Source of the DNA: Gammaproteobacteria bacterium BRH_c0
GTDB taxonomy: Bacteria > Pseudomonadota > Gammaproteobacteria > Pseudomonadales > Porticoccaceae
DNA: 37,783 nt
Direction of reading: 5' to 3'
Assembly: GCA_000961645.1 (NCBI GenBank)
Contig: LADM01000012.1
Coordinates: forward strand, 1-37,783
The translations under genes and the position numbers were made by a program. Shown here one piece after another: positions 26,828-34,175 of this stretch (within the stretch, counting starts at the first letter, position 1; every line of letters starts with the position of its first letter). The notes beneath the pieces are model-generated. The model had not been told where the DNA came from, made no database searches, and saw nothing but the letters and a program-made list of their open reading frames with translations.

Positions 26828-27880
26828 TTAACGCAGGTTGGAGTTGATCGCTTCAAGGGAGCGACTTCCCGGGCACAGCTCGGTGGCGCCAAGATCACGC
26901 AGCGGCTTGTTCACCGTGCCCTGGATTTCATGGAAATCCTCAAGGTCAGGATCGATATACAGCAGCCCGGTGAGAATTTCGCCCTTTTGCTTGTAGGCTT
27001 GCAGGGTACGGATTGCCTGGTTGCGATCGTTGGCATCAAACCCCGGCTCCTGCTTGTAGAGATGGACAACGGAGCCATCGTGGAGGGTAATCTCGTGGGT
27101 AAAACCCGGCTCGTAGTCAGCGGTGATTTCCTGACGTACCGGCACAAAATCCATCTTGCCGGTCGCCGCCATATGCTCACGGGCATACTCGTAGCCCTTG
27201 GTGGACTGCACGGTATTGTTGAAGGTTACACAGGGCGAAATCACATCGATAAAGGCAAAGCCGCGATGAGAAATGGCCGCTTTAATAAGTGGCACAAGCT
27301 GATTCTTGTCGCCGGAAAAACTTCTGCCCACAAAGGTGGCACCCAGTTGCAGGGCCATGGTGCACAGGTCGATGGGCTCGTAGGGGTTGGGAACGCCTTT
27401 CTTGCTGGCAGAGCCCACATCCGCGGTGGCGGAATCCTGGCCTTTGGTCAACCCGTAGCAGCCGTTGTTCTCGACGATATACAGCATGTTGAGGTTGCGG
27501 CGGGTGACATGGGCAAACTGGCCAAGACCGATGGAGGCACTGTCGCCGTCACCGGACACACCGATATAGACCATGTCGCGGTTGGCCAGGTTGGCGCCGG
27601 TGGCCACCGAGGGCATGCGGCCATGGACTGAGTTGAAGCCATGGGATTTGCCCAGGAAATAGGTCGGCGTCTTCGACGAACAGCCAATGCCGGAAATCTT
27701 GGCAACACTGTGGGGCGGAATGGCCAGTTCAAAACAGGACTGGATGATGGCGGCGCTGATGGAGTCGTGACCACAACCGGCACAGAGGGTGGACAGACTG
27801 CCCTCATAGTCCTTGCGGGCATAACCCAGCTCATTGGCCTGGAGCTCCGGATGGCGAAAGTTTGGGCGAATATAGCTCAT
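26828..27880 (-). CDS. 2-oxoacid:acceptor oxidoreductase, beta (TPP) subunit
   Basis: A 350-residue catalytic subunit that binds thiamine pyrophosphate and one 4Fe-4S cluster. Likely cluster cysteines are in LCAGCGHDS (about 33 and 36), ISGIGCSSK (about 67) and VISPCVTF (about 217). The TPP signature is VSGDGDSASIG followed by ENNGCYGLTKGQ. It would oxidatively decarboxylate a 2-oxoacid with CoA. 2-Oxoglutarate or pyruvate are the likely choices, but the sequence does not decide. It follows the gamma-alpha gene by five bases and ends just before a small membrane protein gene. Confidence 0.93.
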   Translation of the reverse strand: MSYIRPNFRHPELQANELGYARKDYEGSLSTLCAGCGHDSISAAIIQSCFELAIPPHSVAKISGIGCSSKTPTYFLGKSHGFNSVHGRMPSVATGANLANRDMVYIGVSGDGDSASIGLGQFAHVTRRNLNMLYIVENNGCYGLTKGQDSATADVGSASKKGVPNPYEPIDLCTMALQLGATFVGRSFSGDKNQLVPLIKAAISHRGFAFIDVISPCVTFNNTVQSTKGYEYAREHMAATGKMDFVPVRQEITADYEPGFTHEITLHDGSVVHLYKQEPGFDANDRNQAIRTLQAYKQKGEILTGLLYIDPDLEDFHEIQGTVNKPLRDLGATELCPGSRSLEAINSNLR

Positions 27881-27885
27881 GATAG

Positions 27886-29727
27886 TTACCCTGCCTTGCG
27901 GCGAATTTTGGTCACAGTGGCTCCACCCTTGAGCTGGTGGATCTGACGGCTGATAGTGCGGGCTGTGATGGGCATGCCACCGTAATAGCGCACCGACAGT
28001 AATTTTTTCGGATCAATATCGCATTCAATGATCAGCATTTTGCGCAGCTGTCCATCGCGGTTTTGTTCCACCACAAACACCCGGTCATGCTCTGCGATAA
28101 AGTCTTCCACTTCCTTGTTGAAGGGGAAGGCGCGCACCCGCATGGCATCGATATGCACGCCTTCATCGGCAAGCATATCAAGCGCTTCCAGGGACGAATC
28201 GTTGCTGGTGCCAAAGAAAATAATACCGTCGCGGGTTTCCTGTCGGGCCGGATGGAACACAGGCCCGGGCACATACTGCTTGGCTGTTTCAAACTTTTTC
28301 AGCAGGCGCTCCATATTGCGCACATAGGCATCGCCGCTTTCGGTATAGATGGCGTATTCGTCCCGGGAGGTACCACGGGTGAAGAACGCGCCTTTTTCAG
28401 GGTGAGTGCCCGGATAGGTGCGATAACAGATGCCGTCGCCATCCACATCGAGGTAACGGCCAAAGCGCTCCTTCATGCTGTCCAGTTCCGCGGCGTTGAA
28501 CACCTTGCCGCGGTTGTAGACCTTGGCGTCGTCCCACTCGAGGGGATCGGACATATTGTCATTCATGCCAAGATCAAGATCGGTCATCAGAATGATCGGT
28601 GTTTGCAGCTGGTCCGCCAGCTCGAAACTCTGGGCGCTCATGTCGAAGCACTCCTTGGGTGTCGAGGGGAACAGCAACACATGCTTGGTGTCACCGTGGG
28701 AGGCATAGGCCGCTGCAAAGAGGTCGGACTGCTGGGTGCGGGTGGGCATGCCGGTGGACGGGCCCGCGCGCTGCACATCGACCAACACCACCGGCACCTC
28801 GGCAAAATAGGCCAGCCCCAGGAACTCGCTCATCAGCGACACTCCAGGGCCGGAGGTCGCCGTAAAGGCGCGCGCACCATTCCAGGCAGCACCGACCACC
28901 ATGCCGATAGCCGACAATTCGTCTTCCGCCTGGGCAATGGCAAACTTTTTATCGCCACTGCCGGCATCGATGCGCAGTCGGTTGGCGTATTTTTCAAAGG
29001 CTTCAACCACCGAGGTGGAAGGCGTAATCGGGTACCAGGCTACAACCGAAGCACCGCCGTAGACAGCGCCGAGCCCGATGGCGGCATTGCCTTCCATCAG
29101 AATCTTGTTACCCACCTTGTTGCGGCGCTCAAGGCGAATTCCCAGCGGGCATTTGAAATTTTCGCTGGCGTACTGGTAGCCAAGCTCAAGGGCGTGGATA
29201 TTGGGTGCCACCAGTTTTTCCTTGCCCTTGAACTGCTCGCCAATCAGATCCTTGAGCACGGAAAATTCCAGCCCCAGCAATGCTGACAGAGCGCCCACAT
29301 AAATCACATTTTTGAACAATTGACGCTGCTTGGGGTCGGCGTATTCACGGCGGCAAATCTCGGTGAGGGGAACGCCGACATAATTGATGTCATCGCGGTG
29401 AAAGCGGATGTCCAGCGGCTTGGTGTTGTCGTAAAAGAAGTAACCGCCCGGCTCCAGATTGGCGATATCCTCCTGCATGCTCTGGGGGTTGATGGCTACC
29501 ATCATGTCCACCCCGCCGCGGCTGCCCAGGTAGCCTTTCTCGCTGATACGCACTTCATACCAGGTGGGCAGGCCCTGAATATTGGAGGGGAAAATATTCT
29601 TCGGCGACATGGGAATCCCCATGCGGAACACCGCCTTGGCAAACAGGTTATTGGCACTGGCAGAGCCGGTGCCATTGACGTTGGCAAAACGGATGACGAA
29701 ATCGTTAACAGCTTCTATACGTTGCAT
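27886..29727 (-). CDS. 2-oxoacid:acceptor oxidoreductase, fused gamma-alpha subunit
   Basis: A 613-residue protein. The gamma domain comes first (about 1-185: VIRFANVNGTGSASANNL, and GYLGSRGGVDMMVAIN). The alpha domain with the pyrimidine-binding core follows (GNAAIGLGAVYGGASVVAWY, then PITPSTSVVEAFEKYA, and QAEDELSAIGMVVGAAWNGA). The transketolase C-like region comes last (IIFFGTSNDSSLEALDMLAD). This gamma-then-alpha fusion is the form seen in KorAB-type enzymes. The start at 29727 gives the normal N-terminus and a 13-base overlap with the upstream gene, implying coupling. Confidence 0.92.
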   Translation of the reverse strand: MQRIEAVNDFVIRFANVNGTGSASANNLFAKAVFRMGIPMSPKNIFPSNIQGLPTWYEVRISEKGYLGSRGGVDMMVAINPQSMQEDIANLEPGGYFFYDNTKPLDIRFHRDDINYVGVPLTEICRREYADPKQRQLFKNVIYVGALSALLGLEFSVLKDLIGEQFKGKEKLVAPNIHALELGYQYASENFKCPLGIRLERRNKVGNKILMEGNAAIGLGAVYGGASVVAWYPITPSTSVVEAFEKYANRLRIDAGSGDKKFAIAQAEDELSAIGMVVGAAWNGARAFTATSGPGVSLMSEFLGLAYFAEVPVVLVDVQRAGPSTGMPTRTQQSDLFAAAYASHGDTKHVLLFPSTPKECFDMSAQSFELADQLQTPIILMTDLDLGMNDNMSDPLEWDDAKVYNRGKVFNAAELDSMKERFGRYLDVDGDGICYRTYPGTHPEKGAFFTRGTSRDEYAIYTESGDAYVRNMERLLKKFETAKQYVPGPVFHPARQETRDGIIFFGTSNDSSLEALDMLADEGVHIDAMRVRAFPFNKEVEDFIAEHDRVFVVEQNRDGQLRKMLIIECDIDPKKLLSVRYYGGMPITARTISRQIHQLKGGATVTKIRRKAG

Positions 29728-31508
29728 AGGGGGGCGGCCTTGGTCACTTCGTAGAGGAATTTCTGCATATCCCACGCGGAGGTGGGGCAGCGCTCGGCGC
29801 ACAGACCACAATGCAGGCAGACGTCTTCGTCCTTCACCATGACCCGGCCCGTCTTGAGCGCGCCAGACACATAGATATCCTGAGTGAGATTGTTGGCCGG
29901 AATTTTCAGGCTCTTGCGCAGCGCTTCCTCTTCGGCATTTTCAATAAAACTGATGCAATCGGTGGGACAGATATCCACACAGGCATCACATTCGATACAG
30001 CGGCTGTCGCTGAACACGGTCTGCACATCACAGTTCAAGCAGCGTTCGGCTTCGCGGAATGCAGTGGCCACGTCAAAACCCAGCTCCACTTCAAGCTTGC
30101 GATCCAGCAGGGAAAGTTTCTTGTCGGCATGGGGCACCTTGTAACGCAGGTCATCGTCTACCTGGTTATCGTAGCTCCACTCGTGGATACCCATTTTCTG
30201 GCTGACCAGGGTAACCCCGGGAGCCGGGCGCCTGGAGGGCTTTTCGCCACGGCAAAACAGATCAATGGAAATAGCCGCCTGATGGCCGTGGGCCACGGCA
30301 GTGATGATATTTTCCGGCCCAAAGGCGGCGTCGCCACCAAAGAACACGCGCGGGTTGGTCGCCTGGAAGGTTTCCTTGTCCAGCACCGGCATACCCCATT
30401 TGTCGAACACGATACCGATGTCGCGCTCAATCCAGGGGAAGGAGTTTTCCTGGCCAATTGCCACCAGCACATCATCACAGGGGAAGAAAACGGGATCTTC
30501 ACCGGTGGGAACCAGGTTGCGGCGTCCGGCACTGTCGTACTCAGCCCGCACCTTGTCAAAACGCATGCCCACCAACTTGCCATCCTCGATCACAAATTCC
30601 TTGGGCACATGATTGTCGACAATGGGGATATCTTCATGGATAGCGTCTTCTTTCTCCCAAGGGGAGGCCTTCATATCGGCGAAGGGGCTGCGCACCAGCA
30701 CCTTGACATCGTCGCCACCCAGGCGACGGGCGGTACGGCAGCAGTCCATGGCGGTGTTGCCGCCACCCAGCACAATCACCTTCTTGCCAATGCTCTTGGT
30801 GTGCTCGAAAGCCACGCTGCCCAGCCAGTCGATGCCAATATGGATATGCTCCGCACCCTCCTGGCGGCCCGGGAGGTTTTTCAGGTCGCGACCGCGGGGC
30901 GCGCCAGAACCGACAAAAACGGCGTCATAGTTTTGCTCAAGCAGGCTTTGCAGGCTGTCAATATAGGTATCAAAACGGGCGACGGGCCCCATCCCCAGGA
31001 TGTAACCCACCTCTTCGTCCAGCACTTCCTCAGGCAGCCGGAACGAGGGAATCTGGCTGCGCATAAAACCGCCACCGGCTTTCTGGGCATCAAAAATGTG
31101 CAGTTCATAACCGAGGGGGGCAAGGTCGCGGGCCACGGTCAGGGAAGCCGGACCGGCACCAACCAGGGCAACGCGCTTGCCGTTCTTTTTGGCTGGTTTG
31201 GAGGGGATGCGCTTGGCAATGTCGTCCTTGACCTTGTTGTCGGCGGCAACACGCTTGAGGCGGCAGATGGCTACCGGCTCTTCTTCCACCCGGCCACGGC
31301 GGCAGGCGGGCTCACAGGGGCGGTCACAGGTACGGCCGAGAATGCCCGGGAAGACGTTGGATTCCCAGTTGACCATGTAGGCATCGTCATAGCGCCCCTG
31401 GGCGATCAGGCGGATGTATTCAGGAACCGGGGTGTGCGCCGGACAGGCGTACTGGCAATCAACAACTTTATGAAAATACTCAGGATGCTTTATATTTGTC
31501 GGCTTCAA
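29715..31508 (-). CDS. GltD/NfnB-like FAD oxidoreductase with two C-terminal 4Fe-4S sites
   Basis: A 597-residue flavoprotein that probably moves electrons between NAD(P)H and the oxidoreductase encoded just downstream. The N-terminal helical Fe-S domain has cysteines at about 18, 22, 61, 65, 69 and 82 (CQYACPAHTPVPEYI; GRTCDRPCEPACRRG). FAD motif VALVGAGPASLTVARDL starts near 113. The second dinucleotide motif VIVLGGGNTAMDCCRTARRL is near 244, and FFGGDAAFGPENIITAVAHG closes the FAD domain. A ferredoxin-like tail has CIECDACVDICP (504-515) and CLHCGLCAERCP (564-575). The start is TTG at 31508 with GGGGG about seven bases upstream. In GltD itself the partner is glutamate synthase; here no gltB is present and the partner is the 2-oxoacid oxidoreductase. 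Confidence 0.9.
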   Translation of the reverse strand: MKPTNIKHPEYFHKVVDCQYACPAHTPVPEYIRLIAQGRYDDAYMVNWESNVFPGILGRTCDRPCEPACRRGRVEEEPVAICRLKRVAADNKVKDDIAKRIPSKPAKKNGKRVALVGAGPASLTVARDLAPLGYELHIFDAQKAGGGFMRSQIPSFRLPEEVLDEEVGYILGMGPVARFDTYIDSLQSLLEQNYDAVFVGSGAPRGRDLKNLPGRQEGAEHIHIGIDWLGSVAFEHTKSIGKKVIVLGGGNTAMDCCRTARRLGGDDVKVLVRSPFADMKASPWEKEDAIHEDIPIVDNHVPKEFVIEDGKLVGMRFDKVRAEYDSAGRRNLVPTGEDPVFFPCDDVLVAIGQENSFPWIERDIGIVFDKWGMPVLDKETFQATNPRVFFGGDAAFGPENIITAVAHGHQAAISIDLFCRGEKPSRRPAPGVTLVSQKMGIHEWSYDNQVDDDLRYKVPHADKKLSLLDRKLEVELGFDVATAFREAERCLNCDVQTVFSDSRCIECDACVDICPTDCISFIENAEEEALRKSLKIPANNLTQDIYVSGALKTGRVMVKDEDVCLHCGLCAERCPTSAWDMQKFLYEVTKAAPLCNV

Positions 31509-31534
31509 AAAAATTCCCCCTATAAATTGCCTTT

Positions 31535-31563
31535 TTTATAGAAAAGGCAGTGCCGGACCATAA
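31535..31563 (-). promoter_or_regulatory. Putative promoter of the 2-oxoacid oxidoreductase operon
   Basis: On the minus strand TTATGG (31563-31558), a 17-base spacer and TATAAA (31540-31535) precede the TTG at 31508. The -10 lies within another inverted repeat (GCCTTTT 31529-31535 with AAAAGGC 31542-31548), and the -35 lies inside the palindrome 31553-31576. Confidence 0.45.
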
Positions 31564-31576
31564 CAATATGGTCTGG
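31553..31576. promoter_or_regulatory. Palindrome at the putative -35 of the oxidoreductase operon
   Basis: GACCATA (31556-31562) and TATGGTC (31567-31573) are perfect inverted copies separated by ACAA. With one wobble pair the symmetry extends to 31553-31576. Size and position suit an operator for a dimeric regulator, but I do not recognise which one. No T tract follows, so a terminator for the upstream channel gene is less likely. Confidence 0.5.
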
Positions 31577-31717
31577 GGATTTATACCGAAAACAGCCCTG
31601 AAAGTAAATTGATCATTCAATTTCAAGCCGTTATTCTGGCCGTTTTGCAACACACCGCACCCTATTTTTCGCGCCGGTGAGAACCCATTCGCCAGCCGTC
31701 AAAAAGCTGTCAGCCAG

Positions 31718-32560
31718 TCAGCTGGATTCATCCTTGCCACCTGTCATTGGGGCAGCGCAAAACTGGCAAAAACGGGCATTGGCCGCGTGCCCTCCGCCAC
31801 CGCAAGACTCGCACACCAGCCTTGGACGGCGTGCGTCCCTGTCGCGATTCGCCTCGGCCATCATCTCCACAGAGATGATCCCGGTCGGAATGGCAATGAT
31901 GGAGTAGCCGGTCAGCATGGCCAGGGTCGAAATCAGCTGGCCCACAGTAGTATCGGGGGTGATGTCGCCGTAGCCCACGGTGGTGATGGTGACAATGGTC
32001 CAGTAGATACTCTTGGGTATACTGGTAAAGCCATTGTCCGGACCTTCCACTACAAACATCAGACAGCCAAAGACAGTGCTAAGCACCAATACGCCGAGGA
32101 AAAACACCGATATTTTGCGCCGTGCCGAATACAGCGAGCGCATCAGAAATGCCGCTTCATCGCTGTAGCGAACCAGCTTCATAACACGGAAAACCCGCAT
32201 CACTCTCAGCAGGCGAATAACAACAAGATAGTTGGTGCCAGCAACAAAAATCGCCAGATAACTGGGAATAATGGAGAGCAGATCAACAACACCATAAAAA
32301 CTGAATATATAGCGCAGCGGTCGCTGGGTAATATAGATCCGCACCAGGTATTCGACGGTAAACAACAGGGTAAAACCCCATTCCACATAAAACAGCACTG
32401 CACCATAACGACTGTTGATCACCGCGATGGAATCCAGCATCACCGCCAATACACTGGCCAGGATAGTGCATATCAACAGCACATCGAAAAGACGACCCGC
32501 GGGGGTATCGGTGCCAAAAATGATGACATTGAGCTTTTCTCGCAGGGTAGCAATGGTCAT
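31718..32560 (-). CDS. Voltage-gated-type K+ channel with C-terminal zinc ribbon
   Basis: A 280-residue six-segment channel. Segment 4 has basic residues every third position (R116, R119, R122, R125, K128, R131), the voltage-sensor pattern. The pore helix and selectivity filter are TIVTITTVGYGDITPD, with TVGYGD at 194-199, which selects K+. The inner helix is LAMLTGYSIIAIPTGIISV. The cytoplasmic tail ends in a four-cysteine ribbon (CESCGGGGHAANARFCQFC; 250, 253, 265, 268), likely binding zinc. Many bacterial Kv-like channels share this fold; the ribbon is the special part. It is a single gene reading away from the quinone oxidoreductase gene. Confidence 0.92.
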   Translation of the reverse strand: MTIATLREKLNVIIFGTDTPAGRLFDVLLICTILASVLAVMLDSIAVINSRYGAVLFYVEWGFTLLFTVEYLVRIYITQRPLRYIFSFYGVVDLLSIIPSYLAIFVAGTNYLVVIRLLRVMRVFRVMKLVRYSDEAAFLMRSLYSARRKISVFFLGVLVLSTVFGCLMFVVEGPDNGFTSIPKSIYWTIVTITTVGYGDITPDTTVGQLISTLAMLTGYSIIAIPTGIISVEMMAEANRDRDARRPRLVCESCGGGGHAANARFCQFCAAPMTGGKDESS

Positions 32561-32589
32561 CGGTAATGCCTTGTCATTATTGAAAACTG

Positions 32590-32595
32590 ATTATA
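32590..32595 (-). promoter_or_regulatory. -10 element of the channel gene
   Basis: A perfect TATAAT on the minus strand (32595-32590) lies 30 bases before the channel ATG. The -35 region at the usual distance (TTACTT) is poor. Confidence 0.45.
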
Positions 32596-32653
32596 GAAGC
32601 AATGCCCCGCCAAAGTAACGGCAGCCAGGCGCCCCGGATCACCCCGGCATCAA

Positions 32654-32662
32654 TGCTATACT
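32654..32662 (+). promoter_or_regulatory. Extended -10 promoter of the quinone oxidoreductase gene
   Basis: TGC directly before TATACT (32657-32662) forms an extended -10, about 30 bases before the ATG at 32693. No good -35 is visible, as expected for this promoter type. Confidence 0.45.
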
Positions 32663-32692
32663 CGCTACCCACACCGGCTTACGGGCGAATCA

Positions 32693-33691
32693 ATGACTGC
32701 TCCCGCCAGCACCCACTGTATCGAAATTACCGCACCGGGCAATCCCGACGCGCTGCAAATGACGACCAGAGCCCTGCCCTCCCCTGGCGATCAGCAGGTA
32801 ATAATCCAGGTGTGTGCCGCTGGCGTTAATCGCCCCGACATCTTCCAGCGCCAGGGACTTTACCCCGCACCGCAGGGGGAGACAGACATTCCCGGCCTCG
32901 AGGTGTCCGGCACCATTGTTGCCACAGGAGCAGCAGTGACAAAGTGGCAGAGGGGCGACCAGGTCTGCGCCCTGCTTCCCGGTGGCGGCTACAGTCGTTA
33001 CGCCCTTGCCCACCAGCATTTGTGCCTGCCCGTCCCCAAAGGGGTGCCCTTGCTTAATGCCGCCGGGTTGCCGGAGGTCTTGTTTACGGTGTGGTTCAAC
33101 CTGGTGGAAAAAGGCCAGCTGCGCTCAGGCAACGTGGTGCTGATCCATGGCGGCAGCAGCGGCATTGGCACAACGGCCATTCAGGTTGCCAGAGCCTTCG
33201 GCGCAACCGTCTATGCCACTGCGGGCAGCGACAGCAAATGCCGCATCTGTGAAAACCTCGGCGCTGCCAAGGCATTCAATTACAACAGCGAGGACTTCAC
33301 GGACATCAAGGCGCTGACTGGCGGGCACGGCGCCGATATCATCATCGATATGGTGGGTGGGGACTATATCCAGAAGAACATCAAGGCGGCTGCCCACAGA
33401 GGCAGAATTATCTCCCTCGCCTTTTTGAAAGGCTCCAGAATCGACGTGGACCTGATGCCCATGATGCTCAAGCAGCTGGTATTGACCGGTTCCGCGCTGC
33501 GCAGCCAGCCGGTTACAGAAAAGTCGCGCATTGCCGCTGAGCTGCTCAACAACCTGTGGCCGCTGATCGAGACAGGGCAGATTAAACCGGTGATAGACTG
33601 CGTTATGCCACTTGAAAACGCAGCACAGGCCCACAGACTGATGGAAAGCAGTAAGCATGTGGGCAAAATACTGCTCGATTGCCGCCAGTAA
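32693..33691 (+). CDS. NAD(P)H quinone oxidoreductase, zinc-free MDR family (PIG3-like)
   Basis: A 332-residue medium-chain dehydrogenase/reductase of the quinone oxidoreductase branch. The N-terminal GroES-like half has VCAAGVNRPDIFQRQGLYP and GLEVSGTIVATG. The cofactor motif is VLIHGGSSGIGTTAIQVARA, followed by ATAGSDSKCRICENLGA, which suggests NADPH. The zinc-binding residues of alcohol dehydrogenases are missing. GGHGADIIIDMVGGDYIQKN is typical of the TP53I3/PIG3-like group, which reduces quinones by one electron. The true substrate is unknown. Confidence 0.92.
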   Translation: MTAPASTHCIEITAPGNPDALQMTTRALPSPGDQQVIIQVCAAGVNRPDIFQRQGLYPAPQGETDIPGLEVSGTIVATGAAVTKWQRGDQVCALLPGGGYSRYALAHQHLCLPVPKGVPLLNAAGLPEVLFTVWFNLVEKGQLRSGNVVLIHGGSSGIGTTAIQVARAFGATVYATAGSDSKCRICENLGAAKAFNYNSEDFTDIKALTGGHGADIIIDMVGGDYIQKNIKAAAHRGRIISLAFLKGSRIDVDLMPMMLKQLVLTGSALRSQPVTEKSRIAAELLNNLWPLIETGQIKPVIDCVMPLENAAQAHRLMESSKHVGKILLDCRQ

Positions 33692-33767
33692 AGATAAAGC
33701 TTGCGAAGCGGCCTGTCAGTGCACCACTGGATCCGTTTTTCTGCGGCAGCAACGTACAAGGCAACAT

Positions 33768-33797
33768 TTGACCGTGCTGGCGTGGCGATAGTAAAAA
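33768..33797 (+). promoter_or_regulatory. Putative promoter of the SUI1 factor gene
   Basis: TTGACC (33768-33773), an 18-base spacer and TAAAAA (33792-33797) lie 54 bases before the ATG at 33852. The rest of this 160-base gap shows nothing else clear. Confidence 0.4.
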
Positions 33798-33851
33798 GAC
33801 CAGGCCAAGCAGCATATCAATCATTTTTGAGATAGCACCAACAAGGAACCC

Positions 33852-34175
33852 ATGACCAAGAACTCAACATTGGTGTATTCCACCGACAAGGGTCGCATCG
33901 CAGCAGAAGCCAAGCCCGCCATCCAGCCGGAAGGCGATGGCATAGTGCGAATCCGTCGCGAAACCAGCGGTCGCAAGGGCAAGGGTGTCACAACCATCAG
34001 CGGCCTTCCTCTGGATAACAAGGCCCTGGAGCAGATAGCAAAGCAGCTCAAACAATTGTGTGGCACAGGCGGCACCGTCAAGGATTTCGTTATCGAAATA
34101 CAGGGTGACCAGCGGGAAAAAATCCGCGAGGCCCTCAGCAAGCAGGGTTTCACCGTGAAACTGGCGGGCGGTTGA
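33852..34175 (+). CDS. yciH: SUI1/YciH family translation factor
   Basis: A 107-residue protein matching YciH, the bacterial relative of eukaryotic eIF1/SUI1. The N-terminal part is short and variable (LVYSTDKGRI). The conserved core is VRIRRETSGRKGKGVTTISGLP, LKQLCGTGGTVKDFVIEIQGDQ and a C-terminal LSKQGFTVKLAGG. E. coli YciH influences start-site choice and stress translation, though its role is partly settled. AAGGA lies upstream of the ATG. Its stop overlaps the next gene's TTG start by three bases. Confidence 0.93.
   Translation: MTKNSTLVYSTDKGRIAAEAKPAIQPEGDGIVRIRRETSGRKGKGVTTISGLPLDNKALEQIAKQLKQLCGTGGTVKDFVIEIQGDQREKIREALSKQGFTVKLAGG

Noticed and set aside
28063-29286. A 407-codon plus-strand frame opposite the gamma-alpha oxidoreductase gene
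   Set aside because: No recognisable motif, and the opposite strand encodes a conserved enzyme.
29811-31541. A long plus-strand frame opposite the GltD-like gene
   Set aside because: It mirrors a gene with clear FAD and iron-sulfur motifs, has no ribosome site or family pattern, and is explained by codon bias.
31609-31625. TTGATCATTCAATT as a possible Fnr box before the oxidoreductase operon
   Set aside because: Only the first half matches; the second half should be ATCAA at a fixed spacing and is CAATT.
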